Shown here: positions 15,554 through 25,100 of the stretch, one piece after another
Layout of the letters: each line of letters starts with the position of its first letter
How positions within the stretch are numbered: position 1 is the stretch's first letter
Source of the DNA: Gemmatimonadota bacterium
GTDB lineage: Bacteria; Gemmatimonadota; Gemmatimonadetes; Longimicrobiales; Gaopeijiaceae
Assembly (NCBI GenBank): GCA_007121455.1
Contig: SKKN01000001.1
Location: 1-64,000 of the forward strand
Length of the DNA: 64,000 bases
Reading direction: 5' to 3'
The notes under the pieces: generated by a model
The model's database searches: none
What the model was told of the DNA's origin: nothing
What the model saw: only the letters and a program-made list of their open reading frames with translations
Translations under genes and position numbers: made by a program

Positions 15554-16185
15554 TGAACGATGATCGCCGCACGGATTCGGAAGGAACCCGGGACGATCGA
15601 GGGGCGGAAGATCCCTCGAGGGAAGGCGGAAGTGCGGGAGAGGAGTTCAGGGCCGACCGTCCGGGGCCCGGCGTCGAGGACGGATCCGACGCATCCGAAG
15701 CGAACACTTCCAGGAACGAGGAGGTAGGGGGAAGAGTGGGAGAATTGGAATCGGAGATTGCGGCGCTTCACGATCGGCACCTCCGGCTCGCGGCGGAGTT
15801 CGACAACTACCGCCGGCGTTCCCAGGGGGAGCTTCAGGAGTCGAGCGCCCGCGCTCAGGCGCAGTTGATCGGTCGCCTGCTCGATGCGATCGACGACCTC
15901 GAGCGCATCGGTCGAGTGGACGCCGCTACGTCCCAGCCCGAAGACCTCCTCGAAGGAGTCGGGTTGGTCACGAGAAAGTTGGACGGCATCCTCAAGGAAG
16001 CCGGCGTCGAGATGCTGGCCCCCGTGGGTGAGACGTTCAGCCCCTCGACGATGGAGGCGGTGATGAAAGTTCCGGCCGATTCTCCCGAGGAGGACGATGT
16101 CGTGCACGAGGTGTTCCAACGGGGCTGTATGTTCAAAGGTCACCTCGTTCGCCCGGCGCGGGTAAGCGTGCAAAAGCATGAGTAG
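15553..16185 (+). CDS. grpE: Nucleotide exchange factor GrpE
   Basis: A 210-residue GrpE, the exchange factor for DnaK. A disordered acidic/Ser-rich N-terminus (1-60) precedes the long dimer helix ([34 protein letters not shown]) and the C-terminal beta domain with the conserved [20 protein letters not shown] and [19 protein letters not shown]. It lies 29 bases before dnaJ; dnaK and hrcA are not in the window. A 165-base gap separates it from cinA, without a clear consensus promoter. Confidence 0.95.
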   Translation: MNDDRRTDSEGTRDDRGAEDPSREGGSAGEEFRADRPGPGVEDGSDASEANTSRNEEVGGRVGELESEIAALHDRHLRLAAEFDNYRRRSQGELQESSARAQAQLIGRLLDAIDDLERIGRVDAATSQPEDLLEGVGLVTRKLDGILKEAGVEMLAPVGETFSPSTMEAVMKVPADSPEEDDVVHEVFQRGCMFKGHLVRPARVSVQKHE

Positions 16186-16214
16186 CCGGCGAGCCGCCGG
16201 GTAAGGCGAGACCG

Positions 16215-17348
16215 ATGCCGACGACAAAGGATTTCTACAAGATCTTGGGTGTGCCGGAAAACGCGAGTCAGGACGAGATCCGCAAAGCATACCGGAAGCT
16301 CGCAAAAAAGCACCATCCAGATGCGAACGCGGACGACCCGAGTGCGGCCGATCGCTTCAAGGAGATCGGGGAGGCCCATTCGGTGCTCTCCGATCCGGAG
16401 AAGCGGAAGCAGTACGATGAGGTGCGGAGATACGGGGGATTTGGATTCGGGAAGGCGGGTGATCGGACCGGACCTTCCCCCCGCGACTTCGCATCGCGGG
16501 CTTCTCGGCCCGGTGGTGAGGAGAGCTTCTCCTTCGAGGACCTCGGCGGGCTCGGAGGCCTGGGCGACCTGTTCAACTCGATGTTCGAGCGAGGGCGGCG
16601 GGGACCGGGGACCCGGGACAGGACGCGAAAAGGCCAGGATGTCGAGTACGTGGTGGAGGTCCCCTTCGAACAGGCGGTCCGAGGTGGGAAGGTTTCCGTC
16701 ACGGTCCCGGTCACCGAGGAGTGTGCGGTGTGCCTCGGCTCCGGAGCGGCTCCCGGCACGGGCCTGCGTCGCTGCACGGAGTGTGGTGGAGGAGGCACCG
16801 TCTCCTTCGGGCAGGGAGGATTCGCCGTGAGCCGGCCGTGCCCCGCTTGCATGGGCCGTGGCTCGGTGCCGGAGCGGCCATGTGGCTCGTGCGGAGGCTC
16901 GGGCCAGGTCCGGCAGAACCGGACGATCCAGGTTTCCGTTCCCAAGGGTGTGGATACGGGGTCGAAGCTTCGCCTGACAGGTCAAGGTGAGCGGGCGCCG
17001 GGAGGCGGCGCTCCGGGTGACCTCATCCTCACGTTCAAGGTGAAGCCGCACTCGTTCTTCCGCAGGGACGGCCTCGACGTGCACGTCACGGTGCCGGTCA
17101 ACGTGGTGCAGGCGATTCTGGGGTCCAGGATGAAGGTGCGGACCGTGCACGGAAAGAGCGTCGTACTGCGGATTCCGCCGGGAACCCAATCGGGGACGAA
17201 GTTCCGGCTCAGGGGTCAGGGGGTCGAAAAGGGAGAGCGCCGGGGCGACCAGTTCGTCGAGGTTCGAGTGGAGATCCCCGAGGTGATCGGCGAGGAAGAA
17301 CGACAAGCCCTCGAGGACTTCGCGGACGCAGCTGAGCTGCGGTATTGA
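16215..17348 (+). CDS. dnaJ: Chaperone DnaJ
   Basis: A full type I DnaJ of 377 residues. The J domain has [11 protein letters not shown] (HPD motif), followed by a Gly/Phe-rich region. The zinc domain carries all four CxxCxGxG repeats ([32 protein letters not shown], about residues 170-235), and a C-terminal substrate domain ends the protein. It delivers substrates to DnaK and stimulates its ATPase. Downstream is a small unknown gene 16 bases away. Confidence 0.97.
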   Translation: MPTTKDFYKILGVPENASQDEIRKAYRKLAKKHHPDANADDPSAADRFKEIGEAHSVLSDPEKRKQYDEVRRYGGFGFGKAGDRTGPSPRDFASRASRPGGEESFSFEDLGGLGGLGDLFNSMFERGRRGPGTRDRTRKGQDVEYVVEVPFEQAVRGGKVSVTVPVTEECAVCLGSGAAPGTGLRRCTECGGGGTVSFGQGGFAVSRPCPACMGRGSVPERPCGSCGGSGQVRQNRTIQVSVPKGVDTGSKLRLTGQGERAPGGGAPGDLILTFKVKPHSFFRRDGLDVHVTVPVNVVQAILGSRMKVRTVHGKSVVLRIPPGTQSGTKFRLRGQGVEKGERRGDQFVEVRVEIPEVIGEEERQALEDFADAAELRY

Positions 17349-17364
17349 GGGAGCGTAAAGGGGG

Positions 17365-17598
17365 ATGACGCGAATGGTATTGGATGCGGACTTCGAGGAG
17401 TGGGAAGCCTATGCTTCTGCCGGACGATTTGGTTTTCCCGAGCCGGCGCGGATCGTGTTCCGCTGCCGGACCAATCCGCGCTTGAGACCGAGGGTCGTCG
17501 ACATCGACGGGGACCGGACGAAGGCGGAAGAACTCGTACTCGGGCTTTCAGCCAACGAATTCGTCGCGCTGCTCGGCCGTGCCGAAGAGGTGGCGTAG
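17365..17598 (+). CDS. Small protein of unknown function downstream of dnaJ
   Basis: A 77-residue frame I do not recognise. It is hydrophilic with no signal peptide or membrane helix, and has an FEEWEAYASAGRFGFPEPARI start and a KAEELVLGLSANEFVALLG end. Two in-frame ATGs (17365, 17374) are possible starts, with GGGGGATG-type purines just upstream. The short distance to dnaJ suggests co-transcription. It ends 21 bases from the convergent mnmA gene. Confidence 0.55.
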   Translation: MTRMVLDADFEEWEAYASAGRFGFPEPARIVFRCRTNPRLRPRVVDIDGDRTKAEELVLGLSANEFVALLGRAEEVA

Positions 17599-17619
17599 TC
17601 GCCGACGAGGAGGAACGCG

Positions 17620-18798
17620 CTACTGCATGGTGCCCAAAGCCGGGGAAGGGGCCGGAGCACGGGTGTCCGCGCGGATGATCCGCCCCCCTCCGAGGAGCTG
17701 ATCTCCGGAGAAGAGCACCGCCGATTGACCGGGCGTCACCGCGCTCTGGGGGCTGTGAAGCGACAGGCGGAGCAAGGGGGAGGCCTGCTGGATCGAAGCG
17801 GGTACGGCACGGGCCCGGTGGCGGATCTGGACGAGGACCTCATCGCCCGGACCCGGAGGGGAACCGACCACCCAGTTGACTTCACCCACCTCCACACGAC
17901 TCGCATCCAGCTCATCCTTCGTGCCGACCACGACCTCGCGCGTCGCGGATCTCACCTCGATCACGAAGTGGGGCTCCGAGAAGCCTCCTCCGAGCCCTTT
18001 CCTCTGTCCGACGGTAAACCCGGCGTATCCGTCGTGCTCCCCGACGACGGTCCCGTCGGAGGTGACGATCGGCCCCGGCTCCAGGGCCGGATGGCGGGTC
18101 TCGAGCCGACGTGTGAGGAGGTCGCGGTAATCTCCTGTCGGAACGAAGCAGATCTCCTGGGACTCCGGCTTGTCGGCGGTGACGAGCCCGAGCGCCGAAG
18201 CCTGCTCCCGGACCTCCTCCTTCGTCAGGTCCCCGACCGGCAGATGAAGGACTTCGACGACGTCCGGTGGAAGGCCCCATAGGAAATAGGCCTGGTCCTT
18301 CTCCTGATCTCGGCCGCGCAGGAGTGTGGTGCCTCCCTCCTCGGACCGCTCCACCCGAGCGTAGTGACCGGAAGCGATCCCATCACAATCGAGCGCCTTC
18401 CCCCGCGCGATGAGGTCGCGGAACTTCGTATTCGAGTTGCACCGGACACAGGGGTTCGGAGTCCGGCCCTGTGCATACTCCGATACGAAGTCGTCGATGA
18501 CGTCCCGCGTGAAGGCTTCCTCCACATCGAAGACGTAATGCGGAATGCCCAGGCCGTCAGCGACTCGGCGTGCGTCGCGGATTCCGTCCAGGCCACAGCA
18601 CGTCTTCCCATGATCCACCGTGTCCTCGTAGCAGAAGGTCTTCATCGTGACACCGATGACCTCATAGCCACGTTCCACGAGGAGCGCCGCGGCGACCGAG
18701 GAATCTACCCCTCCGGACATGGCGACGAGGATACGCGGTCTCCTTCCCCCGGGAAGTACGGGGGGGGCTGCTTCGGGCTGCTTCATTGGGGAAGTCAC
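17620..18798 (-). CDS. mnmA: tRNA-specific 2-thiouridylase MnmA
   Basis: A 392-residue MnmA (TrmU), which makes 2-thiouridine at position 34 of tRNA Lys, Glu and Gln. The PP-loop SGGVDSS is at 28-34. The two catalytic cysteines are C117 (TPNPCVRCN) and C217 (QEICFVP), and GYAGFTVGQRKGL marks the tRNA-binding and beta-barrel part. Its ATG overlaps the stop of the cysteine desulfurase gene upstream (ATGA), which couples the sulfur donor with its acceptor enzyme. Confidence 0.96.
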   Translation of the reverse strand: MTSPMKQPEAAPPVLPGGRRPRILVAMSGGVDSSVAAALLVERGYEVIGVTMKTFCYEDTVDHGKTCCGLDGIRDARRVADGLGIPHYVFDVEEAFTRDVIDDFVSEYAQGRTPNPCVRCNSNTKFRDLIARGKALDCDGIASGHYARVERSEEGGTTLLRGRDQEKDQAYFLWGLPPDVVEVLHLPVGDLTKEEVREQASALGLVTADKPESQEICFVPTGDYRDLLTRRLETRHPALEPGPIVTSDGTVVGEHDGYAGFTVGQRKGLGGGFSEPHFVIEVRSATREVVVGTKDELDASRVEVGEVNWVVGSPPGPGDEVLVQIRHRARAVPASIQQASPLLRLSLHSPQSAVTPGQSAVLFSGDQLLGGGRIIRADTRAPAPSPALGTMQ

Positions 18799-19967
18799 CG
18801 TCCTACGCGCTCCAGCATGTTGATCTTCTCTACTGCGGCCACGGTCCTTCGTACCGCTTCTTCGATCTCCGGTTCATCCGTGCCGAGCCCCAGACTGAAT
18901 CGGATCGGCGTCGCCGCCTCCGCCTGCTCCCCGTAAAGGGCTTCGAGCACGTGGCTCCTTCGGCTCGCGCCGCTCGAGCACGCGGAGCCCTGCGAAACAG
19001 CGACTCCCTGGAGGTCGAGAGCCATCATCAGCGTCGCTCCGTCCACATCCCGGACTCCCACGTTCAGGATGTGCGGCGCCCGTTCCAGGCCGGCACCGTG
19101 GACGCGAAGGTCCGGAAGGTGGCGGCTCAGCCCTTCCGCCAGCGAGTCCCGCAGGCTTTCGAGTCGCTGCGCTTCCGACTCCCTTTCCCCGAGCGCGAGG
19201 CGAAACGCGGTCCAGACACCGACCGCCCCGGCAACGTCCTGGGTGCCCGGTCGAATTCCGTCCTCCTGTCCCCCTCCATAGTGGAGCGGGTCCAGCTTGA
19301 TTCCGCTTCGGAGGACGAGCACCCCCGTGCCCTTCGGCCCACCCAGCTTGTGGCCGGAAAAGGTCACGAGGTCCACCGGAGAGTCGGCGAGGTGGACCGG
19401 GACCCTGCCGAGCGCCTGGACCGCATCCGTATGGTACGGCACTCCCGCGGCTCGGCATCGAGCGCCCACCTCTGCGACGGGGAGCACCGCTCCGATCTCG
19501 TTGTTCACCCACATGATCGAGACGAGCGCGGGCTGCTCGTCGAGGAGCGCGTCCAGGTGGGCGAGATCGAGGCCTGCCTCGGGGTCGACTCCGACATGGT
19601 GGACCTCGGCTCCCTCGCGCTCGGCTTGCAAGGCCGCTTCCCGAACCGCGGAGTGTTCGATCGCAGAGACGACGATCCGGGTGCGGTCCCCGATCCGGAG
19701 ACCGGGGCGGGCTCGCCCGAGCACGGCGAGGTTGTCCGCCTCCGTTCCTCCTCGCACGAAAAAAACCTCGCCGGCGTCCACCCCCAGAAGGTCTGCGATC
19801 CCTTCCCGCGCTGTCTCGATGGAATTTCTCGCGGCACGTCCCCACCGGTGCAGGCTCGAAGGATTCCCGAAGTTCTCCGCCAGGTGGGGCTCCATGGCCT
19901 CTCGCACCTCTCCTCGAAGAGGAGAGGTGGCGGCATGATCCAGGTAGATCGGTTCAGTAGTGTTCAT
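18795..19967 (-). CDS. iscS: Cysteine desulfurase, IscS/NifS type
   Basis: A 390-residue PLP enzyme that releases sulfur from cysteine as a persulfide. From ATG 19967 the protein opens MNTTEPIYLDHAATSPLRG. The PLP lysine is K207 in FSGHKLGGPKG, H105 lies in EHSAV, and the catalytic cysteine is C330 in QGSACSSGA, the group I (IscS/NifS) loop. An in-frame TTG at 19991 would add 8 residues without a ribosome site. Co-translation with mnmA suggests it feeds tRNA thiolation; no iscU or fdx lies next to it. Confidence 0.92.
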   Translation of the reverse strand: MNTTEPIYLDHAATSPLRGEVREAMEPHLAENFGNPSSLHRWGRAARNSIETAREGIADLLGVDAGEVFFVRGGTEADNLAVLGRARPGLRIGDRTRIVVSAIEHSAVREAALQAEREGAEVHHVGVDPEAGLDLAHLDALLDEQPALVSIMWVNNEIGAVLPVAEVGARCRAAGVPYHTDAVQALGRVPVHLADSPVDLVTFSGHKLGGPKGTGVLVLRSGIKLDPLHYGGGQEDGIRPGTQDVAGAVGVWTAFRLALGERESEAQRLESLRDSLAEGLSRHLPDLRVHGAGLERAPHILNVGVRDVDGATLMMALDLQGVAVSQGSACSSGASRRSHVLEALYGEQAEAATPIRFSLGLGTDEPEIEEAVRRTVAAVEKINMLERVGR

Positions 19968-20035
19968 TCCGACCGGATTCGGGTGGTGCAACCGTTTCGC
20001 ATCAGGATGGACCGCCCTAACTTAGCGGAAGTTCC

Positions 20036-20416
20036 ATGGCGCATGGCACCGTGCCCTGCGCCTCGATCCTTCGGAGGCTCATGCGGTCCGATACTCCACC
20101 ATTTCCTGAGAATCAACCTAGGCATTTCCGGGCGACGGTCCACGGGACGGTGTTCGCGGGCCGGGATCAGCACCTGGAGAGATTGAATGTCGGCGACACC
20201 GTCCGTCTCATTGCCGATCCCCCCGACCAGAAGGCTCCGGAGGTATGGGTTCACCTCGATTCCGGAGATCCGATCGGCCATCTGCCCCCCGAAATTGCAC
20301 GCTGGCTCGCTCCATGGCTTCACCGGGGTGGCGCGGCGCGGGCCCATGCACTCAAGGTCAAGGGGGCCGAGGTGCCCAGTTGGCGAAGGCTCCTCCTGGA
20401 AGTCCGCTGCGTCTGA
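20036..20416 (+). CDS. HIRAN-like domain protein
   Basis: A 126-residue protein. After about 25 variable residues comes FRATVHGTVFAGRDQHLERL, then VGDTVRLIADPPDQKAPEVWVH, GDPIGHLPPEIARWLAPWL and a final strand LLLEVRCV. The order (G-x-x-F, LxxGDxVxLxxxPxxxxxxAVxV, IGxLPxxxAxxLA) matches the HIRAN domain, which in helicases such as HLTF binds DNA 3' ends. Standalone HIRAN proteins are known in bacteria but their role is unclear. TAACTT lies 13 bases before the start, and the gene diverges from iscS-mnmA. Confidence 0.55.
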   Translation: MAHGTVPCASILRRLMRSDTPPFPENQPRHFRATVHGTVFAGRDQHLERLNVGDTVRLIADPPDQKAPEVWVHLDSGDPIGHLPPEIARWLAPWLHRGGAARAHALKVKGAEVPSWRRLLLEVRCV

Positions 20417-20463
20417 ATCAGGCTCGCGCTCCCTCGCGTGCGGTGGCGCATCGGCGGAGCCGG

Positions 20464-21186
20464 TCAGAAGGTGGATACGGACAGCTCGCCGAGACTTTCG
20501 GTGGACAGTGGCTCCCGCATCCAGAAGGGCTCGCCGTATCCTACCCGGATCAAGGACCCGGATCGTGCAGCGTGCACGCGGACCTGTTCAGCAAAAGGCC
20601 GCGACCCGCCCGGAAACACCTCGCCTGCGGACACCGCGCCTTCGAACTGAGACTCGAAGCAGGCGAGGGCTTCGAGCTTTCGGTCGATCGTCGCCGTGAT
20701 GTCCACCACCAGGCTGGGGTGCGGAGCATCCTCGCGAAAGGCGATCGCATGGACGATCTTTTCCGGTCGGTGGGGTGCGCCATCCGCGTCGAAGTTCTTC
20801 AGGCCGGAGAGGAAGGCTGCATCGTAGGTGAGTTGGGCAGCCTCCCGGTGGTCCGGGTGCCGACCCTCCAACCAGTGGGTCACCACGACTCTCGGGCGCA
20901 GGGCACGGAAGATTCCCGCGACCCTTTGTCGTGCTTCGAGCGTGTTGCGGAGGGCGGAATCGGGAAGCCCGGCTCGTCGTCGCACCGCGAGCCCGAGCAC
21001 CTCTGCCGCCCGCTCCGCCTCGCGCCGCCGCGTCTCCACCGAGCCCTTGCTTCCCATCTCACCATCCGTCAGGTCGAGGACACCCACCCGCTCACCTCGA
21101 TCCGCACTTTTCAGCAGGGTTCCCCCACACAACAGCTCCGCATCGTCCGGGTGTGCCATCACCGCCAGCAGGTCCAGTGCACTCAT
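20464..21186 (-). CDS. bshB1: N-acetylglucosaminyl-malate deacetylase BshB1 (LmbE family)
   Basis: A 240-residue zinc deacetylase. AHPDDAE (H12, D15) and EGRHPDHREAA give the metal ligands of the LmbE/PIG-L family. The downstream GLKNFDADGAPHRPEKIVHA and CFESQFEG blocks resemble BshB1, which removes the acetyl group from GlcNAc-malate during bacillithiol synthesis. bshA and bshC are not in the window, so the pathway is inferred from the subfamily alone; a mycothiol or general LmbE role is the alternative. It is encoded 90 bases downstream of a secreted protein on the same strand. Confidence 0.82.
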   Translation of the reverse strand: MSALDLLAVMAHPDDAELLCGGTLLKSADRGERVGVLDLTDGEMGSKGSVETRRREAERAAEVLGLAVRRRAGLPDSALRNTLEARQRVAGIFRALRPRVVVTHWLEGRHPDHREAAQLTYDAAFLSGLKNFDADGAPHRPEKIVHAIAFREDAPHPSLVVDITATIDRKLEALACFESQFEGAVSAGEVFPGGSRPFAEQVRVHAARSGSLIRVGYGEPFWMREPLSTESLGELSVSTF

Positions 21187-21276
21187 TCATTCTCCGTTTT
21201 GTCGTCGACCCGAAGAGCTCGATCCTCGTCGTGCAGCGGAACCTGGAGTTCCGGACTGCCGGCGCCAGCCCATGCT

Positions 21277-21996
21277 TCAGCCCGGAACCGCCTCACGGAT
21301 CGCTCGGTACCCCGATCCGGGCTCCTCAACGCGAAGGACGCGCCCCTGAGCATCGAACCAGAGGAGCCATTCCTCGCCTCCGCCTTCCAGTTGGAAGCGG
21401 TGAGCCTGGACGGTCTGTCCGCCGATCTGCAAAGACTCCGTTCCGGTGGGGGTGAGGCGAAGCTGGACCTGACGACCCTGCCGAGGAATGATCACGGGGA
21501 CTGTTCCTTCACCCCTGTCGAGCAGAGGTTGAAGGAAGTAGAACTGGTGGGCGACTCCCCGGTCGAGGAGGAGTGTCCCGGTCTGCGCGCGGTACTCCCG
21601 CTCCTGCTCACCCCGAGCAGAGACTACCTTCGTGTGGAACCGTCGGTCTCCCAGAGTGACGTAGATCTCTTCTTCGCTGGATCCGGAGACTTTCACCTGG
21701 TAGGCGGATATGGCGAGCTCGGGACCCCGGGCCTGGAGGGCGGGCCGGAGTTCGATCGCTCCCTCCGGGAGGTTCATCTGAATCTGTGCCGTGGCGATGA
21801 CCTGCGCATCGTCCCCGGAACCGGATCTCCGGATCGAAAAGGACTCATCGCCGGCGCTTTGGTCGTTGAGGAAGAGGATGAAGCGTCCCTCGTCCAGCGG
21901 CACGTTCTGTCCGAGGAGGGTGGAGGCCCCGAGGGACCCCGCCGTGACCGAGAACAGTACGAAGCTCAGAAACCCATGGATCCTCATCATCGCCAT
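21277..21996 (-). CDS. Secreted protein of unknown function
   Basis: About 239 residues with an N-terminal signal peptide (FLSFVLFSVTAGSLGAS). The mature part is strand-rich (GRFILFLNDQSAGDESFSIR, VIATAQIQMNLPEGAIELRP, HRFQLEGGGEEWLLWFD). The opening 'xxFxxFxNxxxxGxExFxI' suggests a DUF6134-like periplasmic beta protein, but I am not certain of that. Three ATGs (21996, 21990, 21987) could start it; none has a strong ribosome site. It diverges from the large kinase gene and is upstream of bshB1. Confidence 0.6.
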   Translation of the reverse strand: MAMMRIHGFLSFVLFSVTAGSLGASTLLGQNVPLDEGRFILFLNDQSAGDESFSIRRSGSGDDAQVIATAQIQMNLPEGAIELRPALQARGPELAISAYQVKVSGSSEEEIYVTLGDRRFHTKVVSARGEQEREYRAQTGTLLLDRGVAHQFYFLQPLLDRGEGTVPVIIPRQGRQVQLRLTPTGTESLQIGGQTVQAHRFQLEGGGEEWLLWFDAQGRVLRVEEPGSGYRAIREAVPG

Positions 21997-22136
21997 CCAG
22001 TCCGGGAGGAACGCTCCGCCAGCCCATTCCGGGCCGTCGGCTCCGGAACCCGGTCCCATACCCCCGCCCTCCTCTTCGGGTTCGGAAGGGCAGGGTGGAG
22101 TGCGCTTCCCTGCTTCCCGCTCCGTCCAGGAGGTTC

Positions 22137-25100
22137 ATGAGCGAGCAGACTTTCCAAAGACTGTCGCACCGTATTTCTCAGGACGAGTGGGGCATCGGTG
22201 CATGGATCACGGTGCTCTCCCTGGCGGCCTGGGTACGCTGGCTGGACCCTGCTCTCCTCGCTCTCGCCGCCGTCGCCCTCGTTCTGTCCCTCCTGGCGCC
22301 CCGATTTCGGTCGGGCGCCGGGGCGTTCGCCGCCGTCGCCCTCATCCTGGCGGTGCTCGCGGCTTTCGGAGGGAGTCGGGAGCTCGACCGCATCGCTTTG
22401 GATTGGGAGTCGATTCGCGAGGTCCGTGAGGACGAGGTGCAGGCCCTCCTCAGCGGGGCGATGGACCGAACGATCGAGGAAGGGGACCTGGCGCTCGAGC
22501 TCCTCCTCGCGACGCCAATCGAGGAGGCTACGGCGAGCCCAACGCTCGCCTCCATACGTCGCGCGACCCGCATGGAGGCGCTCGCGATCTTCGACGGCGA
22601 CGGCCAACTCGTGTCCTGGGACGGCACGCATCACGGACGGATTCCCGCCGCTGCGAGGGCGGGGGAAAGCCTCTACCTCTACGCTGAGCGTCCCCTTTTC
22701 GGATACCTCTATTTCACGGCGCCGATGCCGGATGGAGAGGGCACCGCAATGGCCGCCCGGCTTCTCAGGAGCGACCTGCCTCCTACGTTGAACGGAGCGG
22801 ATGGGGGGTTCGCGTCCCAGTTCGAGGCCGCGACGGGGGCCGTGGTTCAGATCTCTACTGCGGAGCGGATCGAAGGGGAAAGCGTCTGGGACCTACGTTG
22901 GGAGAACGAGGTTCTCCTCAGCGTGGCTCTCGCACCCGTCACCCAGGCACAGCTTCGCGAGCGCCTCGTCGCCCGATGGGGCGGAATCGTTACCGTCCTC
23001 CTGCTCCTCGCGTGGCTCCTGCTGGCGCGTGCCACGGCGGCGAGCGGGGGAAGCCGGCTGCCTGCAGGGCTGTCTGTGGTGGCGGTAGTCCTTCTCCTGC
23101 CTGTGGGCGCGCTCATGGGACTGCCGGCGCTTTTTTCGCCTGCTGATTTCCTCTTGCCGGGTCCCCTCGACATCACGCTGGGAAGGCTCCTCGTGCTGGG
23201 AGCCGTCGGCGCCCTGCTCGTCGGCTTCCTTCGCACCCCCTCCGGCGGGCTCGTGCGCGCCCTGCTCGGGGTCACGGCGGCGCTCGCCGGCTATGCCACC
23301 GTCCTCTGGTTTTTCAGGAATGGAGCAGCTCCGGAGCTGCTCGCGGGGGGCGATATCGAGTGGGTGGGTTATACCGTGACGCTCGGTCTCTTCCTCTCGC
23401 TCGTCGGTGCGGTGACCCTCCGCCCGATCCGAAGCGATGACCTGACCGGCCGGCGCTATGGCTTTCTCCTTCTCTCGCTCGTCGCGGCGGCGGCGTTGAG
23501 CATCGCCTTGACGTTCCGGGTCTTCACGGGGCCCGTTCTGCCGTGGAGCGTGCTCCTCCTCTGGGCGCTTCCCTTCCTCTTCGCGACGATGGGCCTCGAC
23601 TCCGGGGACGGGATGCGCGCCCCCGGCCTTCGCTGGCTCGTGGCGATCGTGCTCGGGATGAGTCTGGCTCTTCCATTCGCGTTCGGAGACCGGGTCACTG
23701 CTCGCATGACGGTCGCCGAGCGGGAGGTCGAGCGTCTCGGTACCCGGGTCGATCCCTATCTCGAGTTCCTGCTGCACCGGATGGGAGAGGAAGCCGCGGA
23801 ACTGCGGCGTGCCGACCGGGATCCGGTCGAGATCCTCTACGGGGCATGGATGGGAAGTGGCCTGGGTTGGGAAGGATATCCCATCTGGTTGACCCATTGG
23901 AGCCCAGACGGCATGCCGGTGGAGGAGTTGATGGTGGGAGTCTCCGAGGAGCGTCCTCCCATCCCAGTGGAGTTGGTGGACGAAGCAGACGACACGGGGA
24001 ATGTGGTCATTCGACGGTTCGAGTTCGCGGACATGCACTACGTCGCCGTCGTCCCGCTTCCGGAGGGGGGCAGGGTGACCGCGGTGCTCCCGCCCCGCCG
24101 GGCTCTCGCGCCGGCCTCGCCTCTCGGACCCCTCCTGACGCCGGACCGGCCAGGTCGTGAGACTCTGGTTCTGATCCCGCTGCTTCCGGGCGAGGTGCCC
24201 GGGGAGACGGGTGTCTTCCGGTGGATCCCGACCGAGGAAGGGTGGCAAGCGGAGCTCTACCTCGCATACCCCGATGAGGTCTACCACGCCCACTATATCG
24301 TGGACCTCCCGGGGCGCGTCCTGCTGGTCGCTCGCGGGGCGCTCGTCACGCTCGCGCTCGTGCTTGCGCTCGGGCTCCTCTGGCTGACGGGGAGGTGGCT
24401 CGCAGGCGGGAGCCTGGCCCGCGCATTGCACTGGCCCCGAATCGCCTCGTCCTTTCGGACCCGGGTCACGCTGGCGCTCTTCGCCTTTTTCCTCGTCCCG
24501 ACCCTGGTGTTCGGCATGATGGCCTACCGTACGCTTCACGGTGCCTCGGTCCGGGCGGCGGAGGTGTTGGCGGAACGAGCGGTGGAAGATGCGGCAGGGT
24601 GGTTCCTCGAGTTGGATCGCGAGATGGGCCAGCTTTCGCGGCGTGTGGGCTCCGATCTCCTCCTCTACGACAGGGGGGAGCTTACGGACAGCTCCCTCCC
24701 GGCCCTGACCGAGTTGGGTCTGTACCCTGGATGGCTCCCGCGTCGGGTCCATCGAACGATGGAGGAGGGGGAAGAGCTCATGATGACCCTTCCCGCTTCC
24801 CTGGGAGGTTGGGATTATGTCGTCGCCTATCGACGGGTGACCGGGCAGCAGGTCCTCGCCGCACCGGCGCCGGTGGAGGTGGGCGCCATGGCGCTTCGAC
24901 AGCGGGAGATCACGGACCTCCTCGCCTTCGCCGTGGTGCTCGGTGCCGGGCTTTCCATCCTGCTTGCACTCGTGGTGGGAAGGGCTCTTGCCCGCCCGAT
25001 CCATACGCTGCAAGTCGCGTCGGAGCGGGTAGGGGCGGGCAACCTCGGCGTTCACATTCCGGAGGACCGAACGGACGAGTTCGGTTCGGTGTTCTCGGCG

